Source: Mesorhizobium sp. AR02 (GTDB taxonomy: Bacteria > Pseudomonadota > Alphaproteobacteria > Rhizobiales > Rhizobiaceae). Taken from it: DNA of 64,000 bases. The notes under the pieces were generated by a model. The model was not told where the DNA came from and did no database searches. It saw only the letters and a list, made by a program, of their open reading frames with translations. Positions 1 through 8,778 of this stretch are shown here, piece by piece (positions within the stretch are counted from its first letter, which is position 1; each line of letters starts with the position of its first letter). The DNA is taken from contig NZ_CP080531.1 in assembly GCF_024746835.1 (NCBI RefSeq), forward strand, positions 7,274,001-7,338,000. Reading direction: 5' to 3'. The position numbers were made by a program, and so were the translations under genes.

Positions 1-16
1 CGTCTTCCGCGGTCAT
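1..16 (-). CDS. Possible start of a gene running off the left edge
   Basis: On the - strand an ATG at 16 is preceded by a GAAGGA ribosome-binding-like sequence and reads MTAED before the window ends, so only five codons are visible. A short inverted repeat (TCACA-tat-TGTGA, 26-38) lies just upstream and could be an operator. The gene follows the monophosphatase gene on the same strand. Nothing can be said about function. Confidence 0.3.
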
Positions 17-92
17 GTCGGTCCTTCACATATTGTGAGTTTGTGACAGGTCTAGACCAAAGCCGCCGACTTTGGAACCTGCGAATATGCTT

Positions 93-902
93 TCACAGCC
101 CGGCGATGACATCGACGAGTACCGCCAACAGCTCACCGCTGCCGGCGGCGAGCGCGCCGTGGCGGGTTACCTCGCCGGCAAAGAGCGGCGCGCGACCATG
201 CGGGTCGAGCAACTGGCCGCCGGCCTCGCGCAGGATGAGATCGGCGGCGGCAATGTCCCAGTCATGCGCGTTCGGCTTGACGAAGGTGGCGTCGAGCGTG
301 CCGTTGGCGATCATCGCCAGGCGGTAGGCAAGCGAGGGGCTGTAGGGCGCCCGTGTCAGCCGTTTCTGCCAGCCGGCCGGCACCAGGTCGATCAGCTGCT
401 TCAGCCCGGAGATCTCGGCTTTGTCGCCAAGCGTGCGCACGCCAATACGCTTGCCGTTGCGGAATGCGCCCTGGCCGGGCAGCGCCCAGTAGGTCTCGTC
501 CATCGCCGGACATTCGAGCACGCCGGCGAGCGTGCGGCCTTGTTCGACGACGGCAACGCTGACGCACCAGGTGCGCTGTCCCTCGAGGAAGCCGCGTGTG
601 CCGTCGATCGGATCGACGACAAAGGTGCGGCGCGCTGAAAGCCGGGCCGGGTCGTCGACCGTTTCTTCCGACAGCCAGCCATAGTCCGGCCGCGCCGCCA
701 GCAGCGTGCGGCGCAGATAGGCGTCCGCCGCATGATCGGCTTCGCTGACCGGCGAGGTGCCGCCCTTCATCCAGACTTGCGGGCTGTTGCCGAAGTAACG
801 CATGGCGATGAGACCCGCCTCGCGGGCGGCGTCGCGCAGCAGCGGCAGATCACCAATGGCGCCAGAAGGGGTACCGGCAGCGGTCAGCTCATGCTCCGGC
901 AA
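93..902 (-). CDS. Inositol monophosphatase family protein (CysQ/HisN-like)
   Basis: This 269-aa protein belongs to the Mg2+-dependent, Li+-sensitive phosphomonoesterases (inositol-1-phosphatase, PAP phosphatase, histidinol-phosphatase group). The metal-binding signatures are visible: WLSEE near residue 77, VDPIDGT near residue 96 and DWDIAAADLI near residue 214. The length is typical of the family. No ATG lies upstream of residue 34, so I use a TTG start at 902. That start overlaps the end of pmbA by 14 nt, which suggests translational coupling. The substrate (PAP, inositol phosphate or histidinol phosphate) cannot be decided from sequence alone. Confidence 0.85.
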   Translation of the reverse strand: MPEHELTAAGTPSGAIGDLPLLRDAAREAGLIAMRYFGNSPQVWMKGGTSPVSEADHAADAYLRRTLLAARPDYGWLSEETVDDPARLSARRTFVVDPIDGTRGFLEGQRTWCVSVAVVEQGRTLAGVLECPAMDETYWALPGQGAFRNGKRIGVRTLGDKAEISGLKQLIDLVPAGWQKRLTRAPYSPSLAYRLAMIANGTLDATFVKPNAHDWDIAAADLILREAGGQLLDPHGRAPLFAGEVTRHGALAAGSGELLAVLVDVIAGL

Positions 903-2232
903 GGGTCATGCCTTCGATCAGGAGCGTTGGCGCGGCAGTGCCGAAATTGCGGTCGAGGTCGTTGGCCGGCACCATGTTGAGGAACATCGTCTTCAGGTTC
1001 GAGGCGATGGTGACTTCTGCGACCGGATAGGCAAGATGGCCATTCTCGATCCAGAAGCCGGAGGCGCCGCGGCTGTATTCGCCGGTGACCATGTCGACGC
1101 CCTGGCCGAACACTTCGGTGACATAGAAGCCGGTCTTGAGCGACTTGATCAGGTCCTCCGGCGAGCGTTCGCCCGGCTCGATGGCGAGATTGGTGGAGGA
1201 CGGCGAGACGGAGGAACCGCCGCGCGCGCCGCGCCCATTGGTGATCAATCCCAGTTCGCGCGCCGCCGACGTCGACAAGAACCAATGGTTGAGCACGCCC
1301 TTTTCGACCATCAGAAGCTTTTCGCCCTCGACGCCCTCGCCGTCGAACGGACGCGAGGCCTGGCCACGCGGCCTGAGCGGCTCGTCGGTGACCGTGATCG
1401 CGGATGCGGCCACCTGCTTGCCCATCATGTCGCGCAGGAACGAGGTCTTGCGCGCGACGGACGCGCCATTGATGGCGCCGGCAATATGGCCGGCGATGCC
1501 GCGCGCGACGCGCGGGTCGAACACCACGTCGACCGGCCCGGTCGCGGCCTTGCGCGCGCCGATGCGGCGCACGGCGCGCTCGCCGGCCTTGCGGCCGATA
1601 TCCTCGGGCGCATCGAGATCGGCAAAATGCTGGCGCGAGGAGAATTCATAGTCGCGCTCCATGCCGGTGCCCTCGCCGGCGATGACGCTGGCCGAACGCG
1701 AGAAACGCGAGCCGACATAGTGGCCAAGGAAGCCGTGCGAGGTGGCCAGCACCATCCCGCCCAGCCCGGCGCTGGCGCCGCTGCCGGCCGAATTGGTCAC
1801 GCCCTTGACGGCAAGTGCTGCCGCTTCCGCCGCCAGGGCTGCTTCCTTCAACTGGTCGGCCGACACTTCGGTGCCATCGAACAGGTCGAGATCGCGCGTT
1901 TGCTTAGCCAGCAGCGCCGGATCGGCCAGACCCTGATAGGGATCCTCAGGCGAGACTTTCGCCATGGCAACGGCGCGCTCTGCGAGCATCGCCGGGTCGG
2001 ACGCGGCGGTGGCCGAGACGCTCGCCACTTTCTGGCCGACGAAGACGCGCAACGAAACGTCCTCGGCTTCCGACGATTCGGTGGCCTCGACCTTGCCGAG
2101 CCGAACCGACACGCTGGTGGAGCGGCCGCGCACGGCGACCGCGTCGGCGGCATCGGCGCCGGCCTTTTTGGCGGCCTCGACCAGCGCCGCGACGCGGTCG
2201 GTCAGTTTTGCAGCGTCTGATATGTCGGCCAT
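889..2232 (-). CDS. pmbA: TldD/PmbA family protein (PmbA/TldE-like)
   Basis: The 447-aa product matches the PmbA/TldE subunit of the TldD/TldE metalloprotease. In E. coli that heterodimer processes microcin B17 and degrades CcdA; TldE carries no active-site metal. Family features seen are the early VSVRLGKVE segment, the SVSPSSTNL region and the C-terminal EVTIASNLKTMFLNM segment. I start at the ATG at 2232 (MADISDAAK); an in-frame extension upstream is possible but has no family resemblance. The gene is followed by, and overlaps, the monophosphatase gene. No tldD partner or RiPP precursor is visible in the window. Confidence 0.9.
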   Translation of the reverse strand: MADISDAAKLTDRVAALVEAAKKAGADAADAVAVRGRSTSVSVRLGKVEATESSEAEDVSLRVFVGQKVASVSATAASDPAMLAERAVAMAKVSPEDPYQGLADPALLAKQTRDLDLFDGTEVSADQLKEAALAAEAAALAVKGVTNSAGSGASAGLGGMVLATSHGFLGHYVGSRFSRSASVIAGEGTGMERDYEFSSRQHFADLDAPEDIGRKAGERAVRRIGARKAATGPVDVVFDPRVARGIAGHIAGAINGASVARKTSFLRDMMGKQVAASAITVTDEPLRPRGQASRPFDGEGVEGEKLLMVEKGVLNHWFLSTSAARELGLITNGRGARGGSSVSPSSTNLAIEPGERSPEDLIKSLKTGFYVTEVFGQGVDMVTGEYSRGASGFWIENGHLAYPVAEVTIASNLKTMFLNMVPANDLDRNFGTAAPTLLIEGMTLAGA

Positions 2233-2400
2233 GCCTGTAATCCTGCTTGTCGCGGCCAGCTTGCGGCCGCGCCCACCCATCTATTGTTCCGGTCCGGCTT
2301 GTGCAATGGCACAGGCTTCAATCAGAATGCATCGCTACATGGTTCCCACCCAGAACCCTGTGACGCAAAATCAGTCCGCAGCCTGCACGGAGCATCCTTG

Positions 2401-2817
2401 ATGACGCCTTTCCATCTCGCCTTCCCGGTCCGTGATCTCGATGAAACCCGAACTTTCTATGGCGAGGTGCTGGGCTGCGCGATTGGCCGCTCGTCGGCGA
2501 CCTGGGTCGATTTCGATCTTTACGGCCACCAGATGTCGGCACATTTGCGGCCGCAGGCCGCGCAAGCCGCCAGCGACGGCAAGGTCGACGGCATTCTGGT
2601 GCCGATCCCGCATTTCGGCGCCGTGCTGCTGATGGACGACTGGCAGCGCCTGGCGACGCGACTGGAAGCGCGCGACGACATCGACTGGCTGGAACGGCCA
2701 ATGGTCCGCTTCAAGGGCGAGCCGGGCGAACAGGCGACGCTGTTCATCCGCGACCCCTCCGGCAACGCGCTGGAATTCAAGGGTTTTCGCTCGCTGGAGC
2801 AGGTTTTCGCGCACTGA
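2401..2817 (+). CDS. VOC family (glyoxalase/dioxygenase fold) protein
   Basis: The 138-aa protein opens with FHLAFPVRDLDETRTFYGEV, the standard start of a vicinal-oxygen-chelate module, and ends with the second half, IRDPSGNALEFKGF, whose Glu is a usual metal ligand. One VOC domain made of two beta-alpha-beta-beta-beta units fills the protein. Members include glyoxalase I, fosfomycin-resistance enzymes and dioxygenases, so the substrate is open. The ATG at 2401 is chosen because homology starts there. The gene is divergent from pmbA and convergent with epmA. Confidence 0.85.
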   Translation: MTPFHLAFPVRDLDETRTFYGEVLGCAIGRSSATWVDFDLYGHQMSAHLRPQAAQAASDGKVDGILVPIPHFGAVLLMDDWQRLATRLEARDDIDWLERPMVRFKGEPGEQATLFIRDPSGNALEFKGFRSLEQVFAH

Positions 2818-2846
2818 GATGAGAAGGCCTGCAGCGGGCGTGCCGT

Positions 2847-3893
2847 TCAGGTTGCCGCGACCGGCGTCCAGATGACATCCTCGATCTTCTGCGCGCCGGT
2901 CGCCAGCATGACCAGCCGGTCGAAGCCGAGCGCTATGCCGCTGGCCTGCGGCATGATGGCCAGCGCAGCCAGAAAATCCTCGTCCAGCGGATAGCGCTCG
3001 CCATAGATGCGCTCTTTCTCGTCCATCTCGAGGATGAAGCGCCGGCGCTGCTCGGCGGCATCGGTCAGTTCGCCAAAGCCGTTGGCGAGCTCGACGCCGC
3101 AACAATAGAGTTCGAAACGCTCGGCGACGCGCGCATCGCGCGGGCTCGGCCGGGCTAGTGCCGCCTCGGCGACCGGATATTCGCACAGGATGGTCGCGCG
3201 GCCGAAGCCCAGATTGGGCTCGATCTTTTCCACCATCACCCGGCTGAACAGGTCGGCCCAGCTGTCGTCGGGCGCCGTGCGCAGGCCGGCTTGAACGAGC
3301 GCAGCATAGAGCGCGTCGCGATCGGTGCCACCATCGGCGGCAACCGTGGCCAGGAGATCGATGCCGGCATGACGAGAGAAGGCGTCCGCCACCGTCAGCC
3401 GTTCCGGCTCACTGAGCGGATCGCAATCGCGGCCACGGAAGGAAAATCGCGTCGCCACTGCCCTCGTCGCGGCCAGCGCCAGCAGATCAGCGCAATCGCG
3501 CATCAGGCTCTCATAGGTCTCGCCCACCCGGTACCATTCGAGCATGGTGAATTCGGGATGGTGCAAGGGGCCGCGCTCGCGGTTGCGGTAAACCGGACCA
3601 AGGCTGAAAATGCGCTCTTCGCCGGCGGCGAGCAGCTTCTTGCAGGCGAATTCCGGTGATGTGTGCAGATAAAGTGGCGAACGCGCGCCATCCGGCCCGA
3701 CCGCCTCGGTGGCGAAAGCCGCCAGATGCGCCTCATTGCCGGGCGAGACCTGCAGGGCCGCCGTTTCCACCTCGATGAAATCGTTGCGGGCAAACCAGTC
3801 GCGCAAGGCGGTAGTGAGGCCGTTGCGCTGCATCAGCCGCGGGCGGCGGTCAGCATGGACATGCGGCGTCCACCAGGGCGAAGCTGTGGTCAT
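2847..3893 (-). CDS. epmA: EF-P lysine aminoacylase EpmA (PoxA/GenX)
   Basis: The 348-aa enzyme is a stand-alone class II lysyl-tRNA-synthetase catalytic core without the anticodon-binding domain. In the known system EpmA attaches (R)-beta-lysine to a conserved lysine of elongation factor P. Visible class II elements are [19 protein letters not shown] (motif 2 region entry), [20 protein letters not shown] (motif 2) and [12 protein letters not shown] (motif 3). The ATG at 3893 gives the normal family length. The gene is divergent from its substrate gene efp, about 117 nt away. The lysine 2,3-aminomutase EpmB is not in the window. Confidence 0.93.
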   Translation of the reverse strand: MTTASPWWTPHVHADRRPRLMQRNGLTTALRDWFARNDFIEVETAALQVSPGNEAHLAAFATEAVGPDGARSPLYLHTSPEFACKKLLAAGEERIFSLGPVYRNRERGPLHHPEFTMLEWYRVGETYESLMRDCADLLALAATRAVATRFSFRGRDCDPLSEPERLTVADAFSRHAGIDLLATVAADGGTDRDALYAALVQAGLRTAPDDSWADLFSRVMVEKIEPNLGFGRATILCEYPVAEAALARPSPRDARVAERFELYCCGVELANGFGELTDAAEQRRRFILEMDEKERIYGERYPLDEDFLAALAIMPQASGIALGFDRLVMLATGAQKIEDVIWTPVAAT

Positions 3894-4010
3894 GGGCGGA
3901 TTGAAGGCGTGCTGGCGCGCCTGGGGGGCTGGCGGTTCGCGACAAGATGCGCTACCAGCGCCGCACAAGCCGGCAAACGCCCGTCAACTCTCGCAGGATT
4001 TAAAACCGTG

Positions 4011-4577
4011 GTGAAAGTCATCGCCAGTTCGCTCCGCAAAGGCAATGTCGTCGACAAGGACGGCAAGCTTTATGTGATCCTCTTTGCCGAAAACATCCAT
4101 CCAGGCAAGGGCACGCCCGTGACGCAGCTCGACATGCGCCGCATCGGCGACGGGGTGAAGGTTTCGGAGCGCTACCGCACCACCGAACAGGTGGAGCGCG
4201 CCTATGTCGAGGAGCGCGAGCACACTTTCCTCTACGCCGACGGCGAAGGCTACCACTTCATGAACCCGGAAACCTACGACCAGGTGGCGGTGACGGAAGC
4301 CGTGGTCGGCGACGCAGCACCCTATTTGCAGGAAGGCATGCCGGTTCAGGTCTCACAGTTCAACGGCATCGCGATCGCCCTGGTGCTGCCGCAGCGCGCC
4401 ACCTTCGAAGTGGTCGAGACCGAGCCGACGACCAAGGGCCAGACGGCATCGTCCTCCTACAAGCCGGCCGTGCTCTCCAACGGCGTTCGCACCACGGTGC
4501 CGCCCCACATCGCGCCAGGCACCCGCGTGGTGGTGATGACGGCGGACGGGGCTTATGTGGAGCGGGCGAAGGACTGA
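4011..4577 (+). CDS. efp: Translation elongation factor P
   Basis: This 188-aa protein relieves ribosome stalling at polyproline stretches. The three EF-P domains are present: the N-terminal KOW-like domain starts [15 protein letters not shown] and the OB domains end in [16 protein letters not shown]. The modification loop reads HPGKGTP, placing the target lysine at residue 33 (Lys34 in E. coli). The start is a GTG at 4011; a second in-frame GTG lies directly upstream at 4008. The neighbouring divergent epmA supplies the modifying enzyme, so the lysyl-type modification is expected here. Confidence 0.95.
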   Translation: MKVIASSLRKGNVVDKDGKLYVILFAENIHPGKGTPVTQLDMRRIGDGVKVSERYRTTEQVERAYVEEREHTFLYADGEGYHFMNPETYDQVAVTEAVVGDAAPYLQEGMPVQVSQFNGIAIALVLPQRATFEVVETEPTTKGQTASSSYKPAVLSNGVRTTVPPHIAPGTRVVVMTADGAYVERAKD

Positions 4578-4713
4578 GGGCGACCCTGTCCGTCAGCTAT
4601 TTGGCCTGGCAGCTCGCTGCCAGAAACCGCACCGCCCTGTCTAATACTCCGCCTCACTGTTACCATCAGTCCGCATTATGAGTTGGGAATCGCAACTCAC
4701 TGGGCGGCTGAGC

Positions 4714-5703
4714 ATGCGGATCAAGATCGTTGGAACCGGGCGCGCAGTGCCTGCCCTATGCTTGACATCGCGCGGCCTCGACGAGCGGCTGGGATTTGGC
4801 CAAGGCCAGATCGAAGCCGCCACCGGTGTCATCGAGCGCTATGTCTGCGAGACCGAATCGCAAATCGATCTGGCCTGCACGGCGGCGCGGCTGGCACTGG
4901 CTGATGCCGGGATAGAGCCTGATGCGGTCGACCTCATCATCGGTGGATGTGGCGTGCCTTACCAGCCACTGCCTTCGACGGCACCGCTGGTGATGCAGCG
5001 CCTGGGGTTGGCCGATGGCTCGGCCGCAGCCTTCGACGTCAACAGCACCTGCCTTGGCTTCCTCACCGCTTTCGAAACCGCCGCCCGTATGATTGAGGCC
5101 GGGCAAAGCGAAACCGCGCTGGTGTTCTCGGCAGAGATTGCCTCGCGCGCGCTGCCCTGGAAAGAACAGCCTGAAATCGCCGCCCTGTTCGGCGACGGTG
5201 CGGCCGCCGCGGCGCTGCGCAAGGCGGCGCCAGGAGAGGGTAAGGTGCTGGCCAATCTCATGCGCACCTATCCATCGGCTTACGAGGCTTGTAGCATCGG
5301 GGCCGGCGGCACCCGCTTCGACTTCCACCACCAGCCGGAGGAGTTTTCCCGCCATGCGCTCTTTCACATGGACGGCAAGGAGCTGTTTCGGGTGACCGCG
5401 CGCCATTTCAATGGCTTCGTCGGCGAACTCCTGCAACGTGCCGGCTGGCGGCATGAGGAAGTCGACCTCGTCGTGCCGCACCAGGCGAGCCCGTTTGCGC
5501 TGGCGCACATGGCACGACAGACCGGGTTCGCGACACAGAAGCTGGTCGACATTTCCGCGCGTTACGGCAACCAGATCGCGGCGTCCATTCCCTTCGCGCT
5601 CGATATTGCGCGCCGGCAAGGCCGCGTCATGCAGGGTACCAAGGTGCTCTTCCTCGGCACCTCGGCCGGTGTCTCCTTCGGCGGCATGGCGCTGGAGGCG
5701 TGA
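4714..5703 (+). CDS. Ketoacyl-ACP synthase III (FabH-like) of an accessory cluster
   Basis: The 329-aa thiolase-fold enzyme has a complete FabH-type triad: Cys113 in NSTCLGFL, His256 in VVPHQASPF and Asn286 in GNQIAASIP, with the usual 30-residue His-Asn spacing. It should catalyse a decarboxylative or Claisen-type condensation on an acyl-thioester. It is the first gene of a six-gene, + strand, translationally coupled set rather than part of a fatty-acid operon, so a role in a specialised metabolite is more likely than primary fatty-acid initiation. I start at the ATG at 4714 (MRIKIVGTG). Its TGA overlaps the next ATG. Confidence 0.85.
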   Translation: MRIKIVGTGRAVPALCLTSRGLDERLGFGQGQIEAATGVIERYVCETESQIDLACTAARLALADAGIEPDAVDLIIGGCGVPYQPLPSTAPLVMQRLGLADGSAAAFDVNSTCLGFLTAFETAARMIEAGQSETALVFSAEIASRALPWKEQPEIAALFGDGAAAAALRKAAPGEGKVLANLMRTYPSAYEACSIGAGGTRFDFHHQPEEFSRHALFHMDGKELFRVTARHFNGFVGELLQRAGWRHEEVDLVVPHQASPFALAHMARQTGFATQKLVDISARYGNQIAASIPFALDIARRQGRVMQGTKVLFLGTSAGVSFGGMALEA

Positions 5704-6698
5704 TGGGACGCGTGCTCGTCACCGGCGCTAGCGGCTTTCTTGGCGGCCATGTCGTGGCGCGGCTGGCCGCCGCGGGCACGCCGGTGGTGGCGCAAGGCCG
5801 CGATACCAGGCGAAGCGCCGCACTCGAAGCCGCCGGCCATACGGTCATGCGTCGCGACCTGTCGCAGCCGTTCGATGCGAAGTCCGACGCCGGATTTGGC
5901 GAGATCGATGCCATCGTCCATTGTGCAGCACTGTCTTCGCCTTTCGGCCGGCTCGCGGATTTCGAGGCCGCCAATGTCACGGCGACCCGCAATCTCGTCG
6001 ATTTCGCACGGCAGCTGGGTGTGCAGCGTTTTGTCCAGATCTCCACCCCTTCGGTCTGTTTCGCTTTTCGCGACCAGCTCTGTGTCACCGAGAAGAGCCC
6101 CTTGCCCGATCCGGTCAACCACTACGCCCGCACCAAGCGGCAAGGTGAAGACATCGTCCTGGCGGCGGCGGACATAGGGCCAGTCGTGCTCAGGCCACGC
6201 GGTATCTACGGAGCAGGCGACCGAGCGCTGCTGCCACGCCTGCTGCAGGCAGCGCGGCGGCCGCTGCCGCTGTTTCGCGATGGCCAGGCACGCATCGATC
6301 TCACCCATGTCGACGATGTCGTCGATGCGGTGTTCGCGGCGCTGTCGGCCGGCAGCGCCGCCGAAGGCCAGATATTCAACATCTCGGGCGGCGAAGTGCT
6401 GGCGGTACGCCACATTGCCGACAGTGCCTGCGCCCGCGCCGGGCTGCAAACGCGATGGCGAAAGACGCCGCTGGCGCCAGCGATGCTGGCAGCGGGCGTG
6501 ATGGAGGCTGTGGCGCTGCTTCTGCCCCGCCGGCCCGAACCGCCAGTCACCCGTTACGGCCTCGGCTTGTTCGCCTATGCCCAGAGCCTCGATATTTCCA
6601 AGGCCAGGCGGATCCTTGGCTGGACGCCGAAAGTGCCGTTCGAGGATGGGCTCGACCGCACGTTTGCCAGAGGGCGCGAAGCCTGGGGGACAGCTTGA
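5703..6698 (+). CDS. NAD(P)-dependent epimerase/dehydratase (extended SDR)
   Basis: The 331-aa protein begins VLVTGASGFLGGHV, the GxxGxxG nucleotide-binding motif of extended short-chain dehydrogenases. It carries the catalytic Tyr-x-x-x-Lys in HYARTKRQGE near residue 140. The 3-beta-hydroxysteroid-dehydrogenase/epimerase subgroup fits best, to which OleD of olefin synthesis also belongs. The ATG at 5703 shares a base with the TGA of the synthase gene. A beta-keto product of the upstream synthase would be a sensible substrate, but that is inference. Confidence 0.85.
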   Translation: MGRVLVTGASGFLGGHVVARLAAAGTPVVAQGRDTRRSAALEAAGHTVMRRDLSQPFDAKSDAGFGEIDAIVHCAALSSPFGRLADFEAANVTATRNLVDFARQLGVQRFVQISTPSVCFAFRDQLCVTEKSPLPDPVNHYARTKRQGEDIVLAAADIGPVVLRPRGIYGAGDRALLPRLLQAARRPLPLFRDGQARIDLTHVDDVVDAVFAALSAGSAAEGQIFNISGGEVLAVRHIADSACARAGLQTRWRKTPLAPAMLAAGVMEAVALLLPRRPEPPVTRYGLGLFAYAQSLDISKARRILGWTPKVPFEDGLDRTFARGREAWGTA

Positions 6699-7519
6699 AG
6701 ATCGTCTTCGCCAACAGCGCCTGGGTCAGCGCCGCCGAAAAACTGATCCTGCGCGGCGGCGGCTGGCAAAAAATCCGGCTGCGCGTGCGTTACGGGCTGA
6801 TCATCCATCCGCAGGCCGGCCCGGTGCTGATCGATACCGGCTATACGCCGCATGTGACCACCGGAGCCCGGCGCAGCGCCATGCTGCGCCTCTATGGCGC
6901 GGTGCTCGGGCCCGAACTCGTCGAGGCCGGGCAACCCATGTCTGTCCTGGCCCGCTTTGGCCTGACACCGCGCGATATCAGAACCATCATCGTCACGCAT
7001 TTTCACGCCGATCATATCTCGGGCCTGCCACTGTTTCCCAATGCGCGTTTCATCGCCAGCGATGCCGCCTGGTCGCGGCTGAAGGCGCGGACAGCCCGGC
7101 AAAACCTGCGTCATGGTGCCTTCACCGAGCTTTTTCCGGCGGATTTCGAGACGAGGCTCGACGGGCTGTCAGCGATGAGACAGATCCCCTCGCGCGGCGA
7201 CATTCCCGGCGGAGCCGATCTGTTCGGCGACGGCAGCGTCATCGCGGTCGACCTGCCAGGCCATGCCGATGGCCAGTTCGGGCTCCTGTTTCCTGAAATG
7301 GATCGGCCGCTGCTTTATGCGGTCGACGTGCAGTGGCTGCTCAAAGCTTTGGTCGAGAACCGGACGCCGGGCTTTCCTGCACGCCTGCTGGCCGAGGATT
7401 TCACCGCCATCGATCGGACCAGCGCGGCGTTGCGCCGCTTTCTGGCAGCCGGCGGCGAGGTGATCTTCTGCCACGATCCAGGGCTGACACCATACGACCT
7501 GACGCCGGAGGGCGGATGA
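6695..7519 (+). CDS. MBL-fold metallo-hydrolase
   Basis: The 274-aa protein has the metallo-beta-lactamase signature THFHADHISG (His102, His104, Asp106, His107) and the later ligand region DLPGHADGQ. These indicate a dinuclear metal hydrolase of the lactonase/thioesterase type. The start is a TTG at 6695 within TTGA, overlapping the SDR stop by 4 nt; no in-frame ATG lies near the start of homology. In this cluster it could hydrolyse an acyl thioester or a lactone. AHL-lactonase-like activity cannot be excluded. Confidence 0.85.
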   Translation: MKIVFANSAWVSAAEKLILRGGGWQKIRLRVRYGLIIHPQAGPVLIDTGYTPHVTTGARRSAMLRLYGAVLGPELVEAGQPMSVLARFGLTPRDIRTIIVTHFHADHISGLPLFPNARFIASDAAWSRLKARTARQNLRHGAFTELFPADFETRLDGLSAMRQIPSRGDIPGGADLFGDGSVIAVDLPGHADGQFGLLFPEMDRPLLYAVDVQWLLKALVENRTPGFPARLLAEDFTAIDRTSAALRRFLAAGGEVIFCHDPGLTPYDLTPEGG

Positions 7520-8778
7520 CCAGGTTCGGCGAAGCGATCCGCTCATTTGCCCGCACCTTGTGGGTGTCACGCAAAAGCCGCGAAAACTTCGAACGCTGGC
7601 AGGCGCGCGCCTTGCGGCGCTGGCTCGACCGCGACCTGCCGCTGGCGCCGTTCTATGGCATGGCGCCACACCACCTCAGTGACCTTCCGGTGACCGACAA
7701 GGCACTGCTGATGGCTGATTTCGAGCGCTTCAACATTGCCGGTGTGTCGTCCACGGACGCCTGGACGGCGGCAGCTGGTGACGGCCGTCTCGGCGTGCTG
7801 ACGGTCGGCGCCAGCACAGGCACCTCGGGCAATCGTGGCCTTTTCGTCATCTGCGAAGCCGAGAAATACCGCTGGCTGGGGACAATCCTGGCGAAAGCCA
7901 TTCCTGACCTGCTCTGGCGCCGGCAGCGCGTGGCGGTGATCCTGCCGCAAAACACCGGCCTTTATGATACCGCTCGCCAGTCGAGGCGCATCGACCTGCG
8001 CTTCTTCGACCTGACGCTCGGGCCGGAGCGTTGGCGGTCGGCCCTCGAGGCGTTCGCGCCGACGGTGGTCATCGGCCCACCCAAGATTCTGCGGCACTTT
8101 GCGATCGAACGCTTCCGGCTTTCGCCGCTGCGCGTGTTCAGCGCCGCCGAGACGCTCGATCCGGTCGACCGGCCTGTTATCGAAGCATTCTTCGGACGCC
8201 GGCTCGACCAGATCTATATGGCGACCGAGGGGTTGTTCGCGGTCACCTGCCGGCAAGGCAACCTGCATCTGGCCGAGGATTCCATCTTCTTCGAGTTCGA
8301 AACGGCTGGCGACGGGCTGGTGACGCCGCTGGTCACCGCCTTCCGCCGACAGACCCAGATCATGGCGCGCTACCGGATGAACGATCTGCTGCGCCTGTCG
8401 CCCACACCATGCCGATGCGGCTCGCCGTTGCGCATGGTGGATGAAATCGTCGGCCGCATGGACGACGCCTTCCGTCTTACTTCTGCGCAAGAGCCACTCC
8501 TGATCACGCCTGATATCCTGCGCAATGCCGTGCTGAAGGCGGACCGGCGCATCGACGACTTCCGGCTGATCCAGACGGCGCCCGAGACGGTCGAGTTGCA
8601 CCTCAAGCCCGACCTGGCCGGGGATGCCGCACAGGCCGCACTGGAGGCGGTGCGAGGGCTGTTCGCCTCGCGCCAGGCAAGGGTCGCGGTCGAACCCGTG
8701 CGCTCGCCTTTGCCGCTGGAAACCGGCCGCAAGCTGCGCCGTGTCGAGTGCCGGCTTCCCACCGGGGCCGCCAGGTGA
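7516..8778 (+). CDS. Adenylate-forming enzyme, coenzyme F390 synthetase/PaaK-like
   Basis: The 420-aa protein belongs to the AMP-binding superfamily branch with phenylacetate-CoA ligase and coenzyme F390 synthetase (it resembles TIGR02304). The phosphate-binding loop GASTGTSGNRG sits near residues 98-107. The adenylate motif YMATEG and the hinge-region motif YRMNDLL follow, then a cysteine-containing CRCGSPLR segment. It should activate a carboxylate as acyl-AMP, then transfer it to CoA, a carrier or an amine. The ATG at 7516 overlaps the upstream TGA in ATGA. No carrier protein is visible in the cluster. Confidence 0.8.
   Translation: MTRFGEAIRSFARTLWVSRKSRENFERWQARALRRWLDRDLPLAPFYGMAPHHLSDLPVTDKALLMADFERFNIAGVSSTDAWTAAAGDGRLGVLTVGASTGTSGNRGLFVICEAEKYRWLGTILAKAIPDLLWRRQRVAVILPQNTGLYDTARQSRRIDLRFFDLTLGPERWRSALEAFAPTVVIGPPKILRHFAIERFRLSPLRVFSAAETLDPVDRPVIEAFFGRRLDQIYMATEGLFAVTCRQGNLHLAEDSIFFEFETAGDGLVTPLVTAFRRQTQIMARYRMNDLLRLSPTPCRCGSPLRMVDEIVGRMDDAFRLTSAQEPLLITPDILRNAVLKADRRIDDFRLIQTAPETVELHLKPDLAGDAAQAALEAVRGLFASRQARVAVEPVRSPLPLETGRKLRRVECRLPTGAAR

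Noticed and set aside
802..2220. A 472-codon + strand open frame over pmbA
   Set aside because: It is an antisense shadow of pmbA with low-complexity Arg/Gly/His composition.
4607..4622. Hairpin TGGCAG-CTCG-CTGCCA after efp as a terminator
   Set aside because: No run of T follows on the + strand, so a rho-independent terminator is not supported.
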